DNA from: Tridacna crocea
Taxonomy: Eukaryota > Mollusca > Bivalvia > Cardiida > Cardiidae
DNA: 64,000 bases
Direction of reading: 5' to 3'
Assembly: GCA_943736015.1 (NCBI GenBank)
Contig: OX031058.1
Span: 2,929,001-2,993,000, forward strand
The position numbers and the translations under genes were made by a program. Numbering within the stretch: position 1 is the first letter of the stretch; each line of letters opens with the position of its first letter. Positions 28,870-40,249 of this stretch are shown here, in pieces. The notes beneath the pieces were generated by a model. That model was not told the DNA's origin and ran no database searches. It was given only the letters and a program-made list of their open reading frames with translations.

Positions 28870-29085
28870 AATTGCCCACCGGGGTGGCTCAGTGGTGAGC
28901 ATGTAGGACTCATGACCTGGGGGTTGTGAGTTTGATACCTGGTTGAGGCAAACTTTCTTTCCGGCATATCAATTATGTGAGAAAGCCAGGAAACACATGT
29001 GCGTCACCAACCGCCATGATATGACCTTAGCTTTTAAAGTGGCGTTGTACCCCAATACAACCAACCAACCAACTCACTTGAATTG
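28870..29085 (+). repeat. tRNA-derived SINE
   Basis: A box GGTGGCTCAGTGGTGAGC, B box GTGAGTTTGATACC. The body GTGAGAAAGCCAGGAAACAC and tail GCGTTGTACCCCAATACAAC end in (CCAA)n. Same family as 1936-2212. Confidence 0.78.
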
Positions 29086-29379
29086 CCCAACTGGGCTTTT
29101 TGTGTGAGTGTCCTTTTACAACACATTTAAGAGCCCTAGCCCTATTGCTGGTGAAATTTTGGACCTAGATAAATATGGGAACTGTTACCGTGTTGAAAGC
29201 TCCAATAATCACTTTTCAGTCAAAAAATTAGTATGTTTATATGAAACTTCAAATGAGTGTCTAGAACAAAGGTTCTGTTGCTAAACTCAAGTATGATAAT
29301 CGTTGCAATCCTTTATTGCTAACACATATGTGTCACAAAGAGCCTGGATATATGTTTTTCATTTCTAAAAATAATGCAG

Positions 29380-29570
29380 AGCTCCAGATAGAGGGCGTGA
29401 TTTTGATTTCATAATCGAAAATATTGATTATTCTCCACTAAACCCTATATTTTGGGTACTCATTAGAATCGTCTCATTGAGACGATTCTAATGAGTACCC
29501 ACAACACACGGTTTGGAAGAGAGATAACAGATTTAGAATGCCATCACTCCCTCTTGTCTGGAACTCTTTT
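29380..29570. mobile_element. Palindromic MITE (GAGCTCCAGATA family)
   Basis: CAGAGCTCCAGATAGAGG left and CTTGTCTGGAACTCT right. Core GAATCGTCTCATTGAGACGATTC at 29467-29489 is a perfect palindrome. Confidence 0.75.
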
Positions 29571-29843
29571 AATGGCACATAGAGAAATTACATGTTTAGA
29601 GCTTTTATTCCTTATGCCGCAGTATTTTCAAAATTGGTCTGGTGCAAGACATATACAAAGTCATCTGATACAATATTTGAACAATAGGGGAAAAAAGTTG
29701 CAAAGGAAAAGGGAAAAAATAATCATATCTTCAAGAATGATGTTTTCAGAAGTGTTCAGACTGCAACATGTAAAAAACCTTTGTCAGGTCAACTATAGAT
29801 TATGCTATCATTTAGTGTAATATTTATTTCATGAATAAAATCA

Positions 29844-30071
29844 TTAACTCGTTACCAAACGACAATATTTTAGGCTTGTCCAAATCGAAAGCATTTGCAG
29901 GCAACAAAATGAAAGTGACCGAAAATTTGAAATTAGTTTTGTGAAGGGTAGAAAACATTGTGGGAAAAGGAGAAAATGCTGGTTACCAGCATTTTCTCCT
30001 TTTCCCACAATGTTTTCAAAAGGCTTCTTTTCAGGGGCGTTAAAAGTAGGGACTCTGTGGTAATGGCTTGA
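29844..30071 (-). mobile_element. TTAA-MITE, full
   Basis: Hairpin nearly perfect. Right TTAA mutated to TTGA. Confidence 0.9.
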
Positions 30072-30306
30072 ATAAAACATGTATACATGCCGTGCTCAAG
30101 GAAATTGTATTTTTTTTCAATGGTGTTTAACACTGTTTTTGAACATCATAACGGTTGAATATCTATCAAACAATGTTCAAAGAAAAGGGAAGGATGAATT
30201 ATGCTGCATTGACTATTATTAGTCTTCCCACACGCTTTGGATTTGAACAGGTTACCCGTAAGTTTCATCCCTGCTCGTAAACGGCTGAACAACCAGGCTC
30301 TGCATT

Positions 30307-30440
30307 TTAACCCTTTACTACACAATTCAGAGTCTGATCTACTCTGAGGCTTTTGAAAACATTGTGAGAAAAAGAGAAAATGCTGGTAGCCAGGGTTTTC
30401 TCTTTTCCCTGCAAAGCTTTCTACCATTTCAAAGAAAGAG
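30307..30440 (+). mobile_element. TTAA-MITE, A-half plus hairpin
   Basis: TTAA 30307-30310. Ends in SINE-like sequence instead of a B-end. Confidence 0.7.
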
Positions 30441-30600
30441 ATGAACTGATGATAGTTATTGTGACAGAATTAATTTCTCTCTTAAAGCTGAACAATATTT
30501 CGATTATGGTCATGTTAAAAAGCAACAGTGCCTTGGAAACAATATTGTGAACAGTCCTGGTAAGAGAAACTTATGGAAAGCATGCCTAGGTGAGGACTGT
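30435..30600 (+). repeat. SINE body fragment
   Basis: GATAGTTATTGTGACAGAAT, then AGAGAAACTTATGGAAAGCA. Parallels 53570-53720. Confidence 0.5.
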
Positions 30601-30707
30601 GAACCCCATTATAACTTAAGGTAGAAAATGGCATTTATTAGACCGACAAGAATAACTGTGCAAAACAAAAAAAACAAAACAAACAAACAAACACTGTCGT
30701 GTAGCCA

Positions 30708-30909
30708 GTCTGTATTCACCAATCATTCTTAATATTCTTTGCCTTATTTTCAAAGATTCTTTGGATGTGAAAGTAACACAACTTCTGATTGGCTAAACCA
30801 AATTCTGATTGGCTAAACCATTTGGTTTAGGCAATCAGAAGTTGTGTTACTTTCACACTTTGGAAAATCTGGGAAACACTCTTAAGAAAGGTTGGTTAAT
30901 ACGGACCGT
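30708..30909. mobile_element. Palindromic MITE (GTATTCACCAACCATTCTTA family)
   Basis: TGTATTCACCAATCATTCTT to AGGTTGGTTAATACGG. The inner palindrome carries AACACAACTTCTGATTGGCT with a small internal duplication. Second copy 59685-59882. Confidence 0.75.
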
Positions 30910-30957
30910 GGGCTACCCGACAGTAACTTCCATTTGTCATGTTGATAAGACTTAGTG

Positions 30958-31180
30958 TTTCAACCCTTTACTTCGCAATCCCGAGTTTTAACGAAAAGAC
31001 GAAAACTTTTTAAACAAATGTGTTATAAAGGAGAAAAGACTGGTAACTAGCATTGTTTTCTTCTTCCACAATGTTTTCTACCCTTATGGAAAAATATCTC
31101 ATCGTTTAAGCTACACATAAATTGTCGTCTCCAAATTGCTTTCAAATTGGGAAAGACAAAAATGTTGACATCTGATAATC
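30958..31180 (+). mobile_element. TTAA-MITE, B-end lost into (CT)n
   Basis: A-end CCCTTTACTTCGCAATCCCG. Degraded hairpin. Where TTAA should stand, the sequence passes into the CT microsatellite. Confidence 0.7.
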
Positions 31181-31262
31181 TCTCCCCCTCTCTCCCTCTC
31201 CCTCTCTCTCTCTCTCTCCCTCTCCCTCTCTCTCTCTCTCTCCCTCTCTCCCTCTTCTCTCT

Positions 31263-31318
<56 letters not shown>

Positions 31319-31332
31319 CTCCCTCTCTCTCT

Positions 31333-31408
<76 letters not shown>

Positions 31409-31410
31409 CT
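31180..31410. repeat. (CT)n / CCCTCT microsatellite, about 230 bp
   Basis: Pure CT runs mixed with CCCTCT and TTCTCT units. The long open frames here (Ser/Leu or Arg/Glu repeats) are artefacts of the repeat. Confidence 0.95.
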
Positions 31411-31879
31411 CGGGTGGGGACTTGACAAATTTGAGGCAGGAGCACTTTTTGTAAAGCTCACTGCTGTTATTTTACTTCATGTCCTCAAAATCATACACTA
31501 TATATTGTCATTCTATATTTCCAGTGTATGGGTTCCATTTATAAATATGGGTAACAGCGATCGTTTAGGTACATTACAATTGTATAAATGATAAATATAT
31601 CTTTGCAATATGGTCTATCATAATTTCATGGTGCAAAGTGAATTTCATAAATTGATCAATTTAGAAAAACCTTATTTCACAGCTGTGAAATTATTCTTAA
31701 ACGGTGTAAACACGAGTAAGACAGAATATGTCTCTATCACTAAAGATAGAATTAAAACATTTCTTACTCGTATCTGTGTTCATATTGAAAAGCCCGGGGG
31801 GTTTGATTAAATAGGCTTCATATAGCATATGATTTATTATGTTCTTAACGGTTTTTTATTTTCAATTCTCTAAAAGAAA

Positions 31880-31908
31880 CATTCATTCATTCATTCATTC
31901 ATTTATTT
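31880..31908. repeat. (ATTC)n microsatellite
   Basis: About six units of CATT. Confidence 0.9.
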
Positions 31909-31974
31909 GTTCGTGTCTTAGTCCGTTTGTTGCTTCGTCCATCCGCCTGCTCCTTCCTTCATACCGTAAGTTTG

Positions 31975-32225
31975 GTCAGTCAGTCAGCTAGCCAGTAAGC
32001 CAGCCAGTCATTAAGTCAGCTAGCCAGTCAGCCAGCCAGTCAGTCAGTCAGTCAGACAGACAGTCAGCTAGCCAGTCAGCCAGTCAGTCAGCCAGTCAGA
32101 CAGTCAGCCAGTCAGTCAGTCAGTCAGTACGTTACAAGCAGTCAGTCAGTCAGTCAGTCAGCCAACCAGTCAGCCAGCCAGTGAGTCAGTCAGTCACAAG
32201 CAGTCAGTACGTCACAAGCAGTCAG
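31975..32225. repeat. (CAGT)n-derived satellite, about 250 bp
   Basis: Mixed CAGT, CAGC and AGCCAGTCAGTC units. The right arm of the inverted duplication holds only a short equivalent (GACTGACTGATTGACTGA), so this tract has expanded on the left side. Confidence 0.92.
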
Positions 32226-32473
32226 TTTGTCTGACACACGGTGAACATCCAATCAAAAACATCTTCAATAAGGTCTAATTTCAAGTATAATAACACTTGG
32301 AGCTCCGAATCAATCCAACAGATATTTAAAAATAATTGAAAGGTAAAGGTTGATTTTGTCTAGAAAATCTCAGCAAAGCGAGCATTATAGATTAAAGACC
32401 AGATTGCACTAATTTGTGGAGTCTGATCTCGATCTACGTTCTTAAAACCATCTTAAAGTTATTAAAAAGTTGC

Positions 32474-32702
32474 TTAACTCATTACCAAACGACAACATTT
32501 TAGGTTTGTCCTAATCAAAAGCATTTGCAGACAACAAAATAAAAGTGACTGAAAATTTGAAATTTGTTTTGTGAAGGGTAGAAAACATTGTGGGAAAAGG
32601 AGAAAATGCTGGTTACCAGCATTTTCTCCTTTTCCCACAATGTTTTCTAAAGGCTTCTTTCTCAGGGGCGTCAAAAGTAGGGATTGTGTGGTAATGGGTT
32701 AA
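32474..32702 (-). mobile_element. TTAA-MITE, full, canonical
   Basis: TTAA at both ends. The hairpin is perfect over about 60 bp, so probably a young copy. Confidence 0.92.
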
Positions 32703-32927
32703 CCCTTTACCACACAATCCCTGGTTTATACGACCCTGAAGAAAAGTCCTTTAGAAAACATAATGGGGAAAGGAGAAAATGCTGGTAACAAGCATTTTCT
32801 CCTTTTCCTGCAATGTTTTCTACCCTGGTCGAAACAAATTTCAGTCTTTGGGTTACGTTTATTTTGTCACCAGCAAGTGCTTTCACTTTGGACCAGTCTA
32901 AGATTTTGTCGTTTGGTAAAGAGTTCA
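32699..32927 (+). mobile_element. TTAA-MITE, full
   Basis: Shares TTAA 32699-32702 with the previous copy. The two are arranged A-end to A-end. Confidence 0.9.
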
Positions 32928-33042
32928 AGAAATCCCAAGGAAGACTAGAAAAATCCATTTTCAAAAACGCAACATGCCGCAAAAAAACTTAGTAACTGAC
33001 AAAATGTGATGTGAAGACGAAACTTCGACGAAAAAAAATATT

Positions 33043-33310
33043 TGAGCCACGCTCTGTGAAAAGGGGGCTTAATGCATTTGTGAAAAGTATCCATCTAGGT
33101 CAGCCTGTGCAGTCCGCACTGGGCTGACCTGGGCCGAAGCTTTTCGCTATTGTTCAGTTTCCTGTATGTCAAAGTACTAGTGTACACACACTTATGTTGA
33201 TTGTTAGACTTCACAGATTTTACGGATTCAAGGTCAGGTGATGACTTCCATGGTATCCTGCATCACGGAAATGTACTAAACCCCCTTTTGCGAGAGCATG
33301 GTTCATATAA
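33043..33310. repeat. CGC-palindrome repeat
   Basis: GAGCCACGCTCTGTGAAAAG, then AGGTCAGCCTGTGC...GGGCTGACCTGGG, ending CCCCCTTTTGCGAGAGCATG, a long imperfect inverted structure. Confidence 0.65.
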
Positions 33311-33459
33311 TATTGTCCGGGAGATAGAAGGACATGAGCTAGAGAAAAGAGCCCGGAGATTTTCATAATGTTTTCATGGTAAATTTTATTTACGCTACAT
33401 TAACAAATGTATTCTTAAAATATTTTCAATTCGTCCATCCACACACTCATCCACCCACC

Positions 33460-33525
33460 CATTGATTGATTGATTCATTGATTGATTTATTCAATGATTG
33501 ATTGATTCATTCATTCATTCAAAAA
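33460..33525. repeat. (ATTGATTG)n / (ATTC)n microsatellite
   Basis: TTGATTGATTGATTCATTGA and similar units. Confidence 0.85.
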
Positions 33526-33529
33526 AAAG

Positions 33530-33725
33530 AATTTCCGGATTGATTAGTCAGTGCAACAGGATTCATTTTTCTCTGACCGCTGGTCATTGTTTCGACGATG
33601 GTTTAGTTGGAAAGCAAGTACATGTACTCATAAAACAAACCCAGGAATGCATGGATAGGTGCACTAGCTGCCGCGATATACATGTGACTGGAATTATGTT
33701 GAAAATGACGTTAAACAAAAACCAA
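33530..33725 (+). repeat. SINE body fragment
   Basis: CTGGTCATTGTTTCGACGAT, then GCATGGATAGGTGCACTAGC and TGCCGCGATATACATG. Same SINE body as 53485-53770. Confidence 0.65.
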
Positions 33726-33939
33726 ATGACCAAACTCACTCTCAACTGCCTTCTTCCCTTCTTGTTCAGCCTGTGTCTTTTTATATCTCTTTCTTTTTAT
33801 CACTCTATATAGCATACTTCTTTCAACCTCTGTCTCCTCTCACTTTATCCTTATCTCTTTCCCTTTTTTATCGCTTTCAACTTTTTTTCCTTTGTGTCTG
33901 TTTTTTTTTACCTATGATTGCCCTTCCCTTCCACTCCGT

Positions 33940-33941
33940 CT

Positions 33942-33985
<44 letters not shown>
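33940..33985. repeat. (CT)n microsatellite
   Basis: About 22 CT units. Confidence 0.95.
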
Positions 33986-34214
33986 GCTCTTTTTCCTTCC
34001 TTCTACCGGACATTCTTACTGTGTACTAGTATATTTTTGTGAAAGTTTCGTCCAACTCCTTGTTACGATCAGATTTCTGTGACATATTGCGTTATTGAAA
34101 ATGGATTTTTCTCGTCTTACTTGGGATTTCCTTACAGAATCAGCTTCTCAAAAACAAATCTAACACATTTAGTTTCTCATTCACCAGCAATGAGTGTCTC
34201 AACTATCTCTACTT

Positions 34215-34442
34215 TTAACCCTTTCCCAAACAATCCCTGGTTTTTACGATCCTGAGATAGAAGCCTTTTGAAAACATTGTGGGAAAAGGAGAAAATGCTG
34301 GTTACCAGCATTTTCTCCTTTTCCCACAATGTGTTCTACCGTATCATATAGAAAAATCATCTTTTTAGCAACTGTTAATTTGTCATTTGCAAAATGCTTT
34401 CAATTTAGTGTGACCAAAATTTGCTGTTTGGGAAAGGGTAAA
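34215..34442 (+). mobile_element. TTAA-MITE, full
   Basis: Ends CCCTTTCCCAAACAATCCC/TTTGGGAAAGGG. The hairpin arms are near perfect with the standard GGTTACC centre. Confidence 0.9.
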
Positions 34443-34474
34443 GCACCATTGATAACTTTAGAATTGATTTTGTG

Positions 34475-35168
34475 CCCAATGTAGATCGAGTTCAGAAAAT
34501 AGTGCAGTCTGTTCTTTGATCTACGAGTTTTATGCGTTTAAAGCGTCATTGTAATTAAATTTAGACCTTACTGAAGACGCATTGGATTGGATGTTGTTAT
34601 GTTGAGGACTAATTGACTGACCGGCTACCACGCTGACTGACTGATTGACTGACCAACGGAAGGAAGGACGGAAGGAGTTAGGGAGGATGCTCAGGAAGGA
34701 AGGAACAAAAGAATGAATGAGTCTTTACTGCGGTTCTTTCTTACGTGAATAAAAAAAGAAAACCGTTAGAAGTACATGTATTTGTAAGATGTAACGGATT
34801 ACATTGAGGATGTTATTAGCACTGCGGGCCATTTAACATGAGCACGTTTACGGTATGCGAAAAGTTTGATTTCTATCTTTAGTGATAGAGACACATTCTT
34901 TCTACTCATGTTTACACAGGTTTTTTTAAGAATTATTTCATTTAAAATTCACGGCTGTGAAATAAGTTTTTCTAATATGATAAACGTTTAAAATTTACTT
35001 TGCACCATGAAATTACGATAGACAATAATGCAAAGGTATATTTATCATTTATACAATTGTAATGTACCCAAACCATGGCTGCTACCCGTAACTATAAATC
35101 GAAGGCCCTTACACAGGAAATATAGAACGGAAATATATAATGCATGATTTTGACGACATGTAGTAAAA

Positions 35169-35195
<27 letters not shown>
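34475..35195 (-). repeat. Right arm of the large inverted duplication
   Basis: Complement of 31410-32445 without the satellite expansion. It ends in (GA)n at 35169-35191, opposite the (CT)n of the left arm. Confidence 0.7.
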
Positions 35196-35199
<4 letters not shown>

Positions 35200-35289
35200 A
35201 CCTTGTACATTTTTGCCATGCATTATACGAAGCAAATCATACTACTATTTTGGAGACATGAAAGTCAACTTTAGTTGGTCAATTGACAC

Positions 35290-35380
35290 GCAGAAAATTA
35301 TTCAATAGCAAAATAATTTGTCTGGAGTCAGCATGCGCATACTGTGCAAGCTGACCTGGACGATACATTCTGCAGATGGA
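35290..35380. repeat. CGC-palindrome repeat, fragment
   Basis: GTCAGCATGCGCATACTGTG then CAAGCTGACCTGG; decayed arms. Confidence 0.5.
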
Positions 35381-35399
35381 TTAAGTTTCTTTTTACAGA

Positions 35400-35538
35400 T
35401 TTTGGGTCATTAAAGGCCCAGCAAAGGCCAAAATATTAAAGCAGGTGTCATAATACATTTGAATTTAATATCATTTCCCACACTGTTTTTAAAAGGCTTC
35501 TTTCTAAGGGTCGTAAAAACCAGGGATTCCTTGGTATA
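35400..35538 (-). mobile_element. TTAA-MITE, A-half, diverged
   Basis: TTTCCCACACTGTTTTTAAA through CCAGGGATTCCTTGGTA. Confidence 0.6.
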
Positions 35539-35609
35539 CATTCTGTGCAGTCTGATCTTAATCTGCACTGTCCTGTAAAGGTCAGTAAGTCGCACTTAGC
35601 AGCCTGGGT

Positions 35610-35748
35610 GCTAACCCATTACCACACAGTCCCTACCTTTGACGACCCTGAGAAAGAAGCCTTTAGAAAAACATTGTGGGAAACGGAGAAAATGTTGGTA
35701 ACCAGCATTTTCTCCATTTCCCACAATGTTTTTTACTTTTCACAAAAG
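35610..35748 (+). mobile_element. TTAA-MITE, A-half plus hairpin
   Basis: The hairpin has a matched change (GGGAAACGGAG/CTCCATTTCCC, partly covarying). The B-half is replaced by CACGCGCGCACG sequence. Confidence 0.75.
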
Positions 35749-35831
35749 CACGCGCGCACGAACGAAAGAAAGAACGATTGAAAAACGAAAAAACGAAAGA
35801 ACGGACAAATAAAACTTAGTGCTGAAGCATT

Positions 35832-36040
35832 AACTTTGAGGCTGCTAAGCGCGACTCACTGACCTTTTGCGGACAGTGTAGATCAAGATCAGACTGCACA
35901 GAACGTGCAGTCTGATCTTTGATCTACACTGTCCGATAAGGAGATATCATTCCCCAAAACACAGATTTAAAACAGAAATATTTGGGTTTGTAATATATAA
36001 TTGAAAATGTCGTTTTAGTTATTTAGCAGGATAAGAGTTA
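35832..36040. mobile_element. CAGTGTAGATC palindromic MITE
   Basis: Palindrome GACAGTGTAGATCAAGATCA...to the complement at 35872-35934 with GAACGTGC at its centre. The tail ends TTTAGCAGGATAAGAGTTA. Copies at 40522-40736 and 43180-43393. Confidence 0.8.
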
Positions 36041-36189
36041 AATAATTTATGCTTGTATGTGGAAGACCAGGTAAATCTAAGGGAAATAATCAACAAATAT
36101 GTGGTCCGTGGATAATTGTATGGTTACCTTCCCTGGTATAATGTTCAAAGGAATACATGGGGAAAAAAATCTCGTTTGGGGGTCTAATG

Positions 36190-36245
36190 CTATAACTTTT
36201 TACCAAACGAGCATTTTCTTTTTTCCTATATGTTTTCAAAAACCT
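36190..36245 (-). mobile_element. TTAA-MITE, strongly deleted
   Basis: B-end TTTTTACCAAACGAG joined directly to the right hairpin arm. Confidence 0.6.
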
Positions 36246-36271
36246 TGATCAGATTACATCAGATAGAAAAT

Positions 36272-36535
36272 GAATTTCATTTTATTCTATGCTTTCCGGC
36301 AGGATATCGAGAAATAGCAGTGAAAATATTTTTCGATATTACACGGGTACGACCAGTGAAAATACCGATTTTCATGTTCTTGTTGCCTATTGTAAAGCGT
36401 TGCTATGCGGGAGGGGTACGCCACGGGGAATAACGGAAAAGAACTGTACTGGATTTTGATAAAGCTCCTCCCAGAAAGGGTTAAATGCATGAAATAAATA
36501 GAATATTTGTTTTACAAATATCCTCTATATATTTC
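36272..36535 (+). repeat. TTTCATGCTTTCCGG dispersed repeat, internally deleted
   Basis: GATATCGAGAAATAGCAGTG, GACCAGTGAAAATACCGATT, then a jump to TGCTATGCGGGAGGGG. The TATGACGTCATTTACC block is missing. Confidence 0.7.
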
Positions 36536-36599
36536 GGTTCGATAGTAATACCCTGTATCTTGCTTTTCAAGGGGAATATTTTTTGGGGAAAATATCTCC

Positions 36600-36690
36600 T
36601 TATCGGACAGTAATGATCAAAGATCAGACTGCACGGCATTCTGATCTTGACCTACACTATTCTTAAAGGTCTTTTTTGTCTCGCTTAGCA
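36600..36690. mobile_element. CAGTGTAGATC palindromic MITE, half
   Basis: TGATCAAAGATCAGACTGCA, then TGACCTACACTATTC and the reversed GCTTAGCAACC end. Confidence 0.55.
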
Positions 36691-38170
36691 ACCAAAGGGT
36701 TCACTTTTCAACACCAACAATATAAAGTCGATCGCTTTCAATGCTTGAAAGTATATTCCACAGTAACTCAGACTTCTCTCTTTTAGGCTTGAATTAACAG
36801 CTCCATATAATAGGTTCAAGATCAGATTACACGTTCTGAGCAGTTGACAGACAGACAGACAGACAGATAGACAGAGATAGACATACAGGCAAAGGAAGTA
36901 AATTGTTCTTATCATGTCCCATCAATATACGAGAGGCCATTTCCTATACAATGGAAACAGAGAATCCTAGATCTCTGTAATACAGAATAAAATCTTTTGG
37001 ACAGTAATATTTAATATATCACAAAAGACGGACGAGCACAAAGGTACGTCTGGTATTTAATTATGCTCAACTTCTAAAACCGTACTCGAAATTAGCCCGG
37101 CAACGCATGCACTATTGTAATAGAGTCGTGTTAGTCTTTGATTAATCTTACCGACTAACACAGAGTAACCTATCATGTAATAGATAGTATGAAACTCATC
37201 CTTTTTCGTCAGAGCATCGTTCAATCAGTCGGTCATTCTTTCATTGTGTTCAGTTTATGTCTCGTAGATAAAGCTTCCGTCACACCAAACTAGATCTTAG
37301 AACGTCTTACCCCGGTCAACAAAATCGTAAAAGGGGCTGCAATCGGGATAGGACGTGAAATTTCGGTCGGTACTATGCAAACGCAGTGTCAACTAATGCC
37401 GAACTGTATGTAGCGTCTTTATTAGGATCGAAGTACGGCAGTTCCGTTTGTAGTACGTCCATCTCGTTTTGAGTACGTTGTCACTCCGTCTAAAGGAATG
37501 GACGGCAAGCAATTTTGTGCAAGCTCAAAGTTTTGTAGCACCTTCCCGTCCGAAACCGTCCATTAAGTTCGTAAACAGATCGTTAAAGGTTGCTAATACG
37601 TCCACAATGTCTGAACACAGTTTTAGTCCGTTCGGCAAAAATTTTTGGAATGGATTAAGAATGGGTTTGTTGTGGCAGGGGTATAAAACAAAAAAAGAAA
37701 ATACCCAATTGTGACTGAAGACAGATGCTGCTGTAAATAGAAATAATCGTATTGTTTCGTATATTCTGCATGAATGACTAAAACATTGGTGAAAAACAAA
37801 CAAAACCGCTGATACAATAAAACTAAATGTAGGGGAAAAAATGAAAACTAGTGAACAATATCCAAAAGAAAAATGATTCTACCCGATTGAACGATGAGAC
37901 ACCCGAAAGATTAGATGAACCCTCGTAAATCTTGGCGGATTAAACCAATTTAAAGCCGAAATTAAGTCGCTGGATTTCGGGTATACCTATTAAAATACCT
38001 GCCACTTGTCTGAGACTAGAAGATAAATTCTAGGTATTTGTAAGGAAGATCCAGGTCTTATCTAATGCAAAGAGATCGAGACGTCTTCTTAAATACTTTT
38101 TCTCCTTTGATCGTTTGAGTTCGGGATCTTCTCCAGTCAATTTTCCAAAATTTACCAATTAATTCATATA
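36690..38170. other. 1.5 kb without recognised gene or repeat
   Basis: A short (ACAG)n tract lies at 36847-36870. Open frames at 37469-37714 (+) and 37525-37803 (-) overlap each other and show no known motif. ACGTCC/ACGTCT words recur from 37040 to 37600 without a clear period. Confidence 0.35.
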
Positions 38171-38174
38171 CAAA

Positions 38175-38404
38175 TCAACTCTTTACCAAACGACACAATT
38201 TTAGGCTTGTCCAAATTAAAAGCATTTGCAGACGACAATTTCAATGTGTCTCATATGATGCATTTTTTTCTTTGATAGAGTGGAAAACATTGTGGGAAAA
38301 GGAGAAAATGCTGGTTATTAGAATTTTCTTATTTTCTCACAATGTTTTCTAAAGGCTTCTTTTCCAGGAGCGGCAAAAGTAGGTATTGTGTAGTGAAGGG
38401 TTAA
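38175..38404 (-). mobile_element. TTAA-MITE, full
   Basis: Right TTAA 38401-38404. The right hairpin arm is mutated at several sites. Confidence 0.85.
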
Positions 38405-39480
38405 CAATTCTCTTTGAAAAGGAAAAAAAGGGGGGCTTAATGCATCCGTAAAAAGTATTGACCAAGTTTTTCGGTAACACTCAGATATGAATTGGGAATT
38501 GCATGTTAAAATACATTAAGTTAAGCCATTGATCATTGAAATACTAATTTTTGAATTTTTGAATATTTAGTGATTGAAATAATTGATTGTAATGTTGGGA
38601 ACAAAATGTTAATGGCCAAGGATATTTCCAAATAATAGTTTTCAGGTACAAACTTAATTTCATTCGATGTATTCATTTTCTTTTTGCCCAAATTCCATCA
38701 TGAACCGAACTGTCAAGGGAAGTAACTCCTGACTCTTTCTTATGATCAAAGGGAGACCACCAATACACAAATAATCCTAACTTTATCATGAATACTTTCC
38801 CTTCAACCAAAAAAAAGAAAGGCATCCATTTGCTCAGTAGTTTGACTTTCAAGCCAATATTTGAATAACATTTCTCTTTTTCTTTCAAATTATTAATTCC
38901 AAACAATGGCTTCCTCGACAAATACCACTTCAGCGTTCTCAACGCTTTGATTTAGTAACTGTGCTCGGTTGTCTTGCAATAAAAATGTCGGTGTTCAAAG
39001 GCATTATTTTTTTGTGTGAGGCATGTCCTGTGGAAGAAGTGGGAGTGGTTATTCCATCTGCAAAAAGTGACCCATGTCAGGTTGCACATTCTGCTTAGGC
39101 TGATATGGATCAAAACCTGTTGCCATCTTTTGCAAATTGCCTGTATGTCTACGGACCATTCTAACTCATGATTCAGGTGGTTGCATGCCAAAATGATTTT
39201 TTATGGATTCATAATTATGTAGTAACTTGCTTCTCCTAAGGAATCACAGAGATGCATCAAACTCCATCTTACAAGAGCGCCAGTCTGATAGAACCATTTC
39301 GAAAGCTTTTGTAGCTGCATTTGTAACAAACTTTGCCTATCTAGCGATGCATTTTGGTTCAGTCGTAATTAAAGTCATATCTTCCAATCCTGAAGATGGC
39401 CTTCACTGGAAAAAAAAGAAAACTTGATTTTGGACCAAAACCATGGTCAAACATCACACAGGAAACAAAAATACGTTTGA
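38405..39480. other. Repeat fragments and unrecognised sequence
   Basis: GGGGGGCTTAATGCATCCGT (38429) and TGACCCATGTCAGG...AGGCTGATATGGATC (39068-39110) are pieces of CGC-palindrome repeats. The rest shows nothing. Confidence 0.4.
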
Positions 39481-39483
39481 ATA

Positions 39484-40018
39484 TTAAAAGTGGGTATTTA
39501 GATGTTTCACATCACACCAAATTAAAAAAAATTATATATCACTGAAATTTATATGAAAAACAATGCAAATCATCAATAATTAAGAATCATAAAATTACAA
39601 AAAAAATTTTTTGGGGGTGGTATTCCCTTTAAAGGCTACGTAGCCTCTTAAGCTATTTTTAGATTTCCCGCCAAAAATCAAAAAGCATTGTGGGAATGTT
39701 AAGTGACTGGCACGTGACTAATGACTCTTAAATTCCATAACATAACAAAAATATAATTATTTTCCATAATGTCTAGAACTTTGGACGCTATGTTTGGAGC
39801 TTCGTCTGTATATTTCCGGTATGTAAATGAACGAGTTGCTGATGTAAAAATAGACCGTGTTTCGCTTCAGTGCCGACCTTGGCTGTTGTAAATCTCTAAT
39901 TTCTCTTGTTGTCGGATGGTTTTCGATACTGGGTTTTATGCATGAAAATTAGAAGGCTTTGGGTTTATAAGGATGAGTTTTTTGTAAAATTTTCGCCCCA
40001 AGATCTGAAGGGCCACCT
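39484..40018. mobile_element. Possible TTAA-flanked element, AAGTGGGTATTT...GGGCCACCT
   Basis: TTAA at 39484-39487 and 40019-40022. Weak terminal pair AAGTGG/CCACCT. Its first 170 bp match 26825-26985 inside the long-TIR transposon, where TTAA also precedes the match. Confidence 0.45.
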
Positions 40019-40249
40019 TTAAAACCCATTACCACACAGCGCAATTTTAGACCTATCCAAAATGAAAGCATTTGCGGACGACAATTTCAAAGCGGCTCCA
40101 ATGGTCCAATTTTGCTTTGATAGGGTAGAAAACTTTGTGGGAAAAGGAGAAAATGCTGGTTACCAGCATTTTCTCCTTTTCCCACAATGTTTTTAAAAGG
40201 CTTCTTCCTCAGGGGAGTTAAAAGTCGTCATTCTGTGGTAAAGGTTTAA
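40019..40249 (-). mobile_element. TTAA-MITE, full
   Basis: Hairpin perfect apart from one site. Its left TTAA is also the right flank of the previous element. Confidence 0.88.

Larger units (their letters stand above)
31410..32445 (+). repeat. Left arm of a large inverted duplication
   Basis: Matches the complement of about 34475-35195 over several blocks: TTTATCATTTATACAATTGT, ATTTCACAGCTGTGAAATTA, then the CATT and CAGT tracts, then AATAAGGTCTAATTTCAAGT. The 31610-31810 open frame has no recognisable product. Confidence 0.7.

Noticed and set aside
31047-31461. Open frames of 92-132 residues (Arg/Glu or Ser/Leu repeats)
   Set aside because: They are translations of the (CT)n microsatellite and have no other content.
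31975-32225. CRISPR-like regular repeat
   Set aside because: It is a plain CAGT/CAGC satellite without unique spacers, in a eukaryotic genome.
37469-37803. Overlapping 81- and 92-residue frames on opposite strands
   Set aside because: No motif, no splice context, and neither is better than chance in AT-rich DNA.
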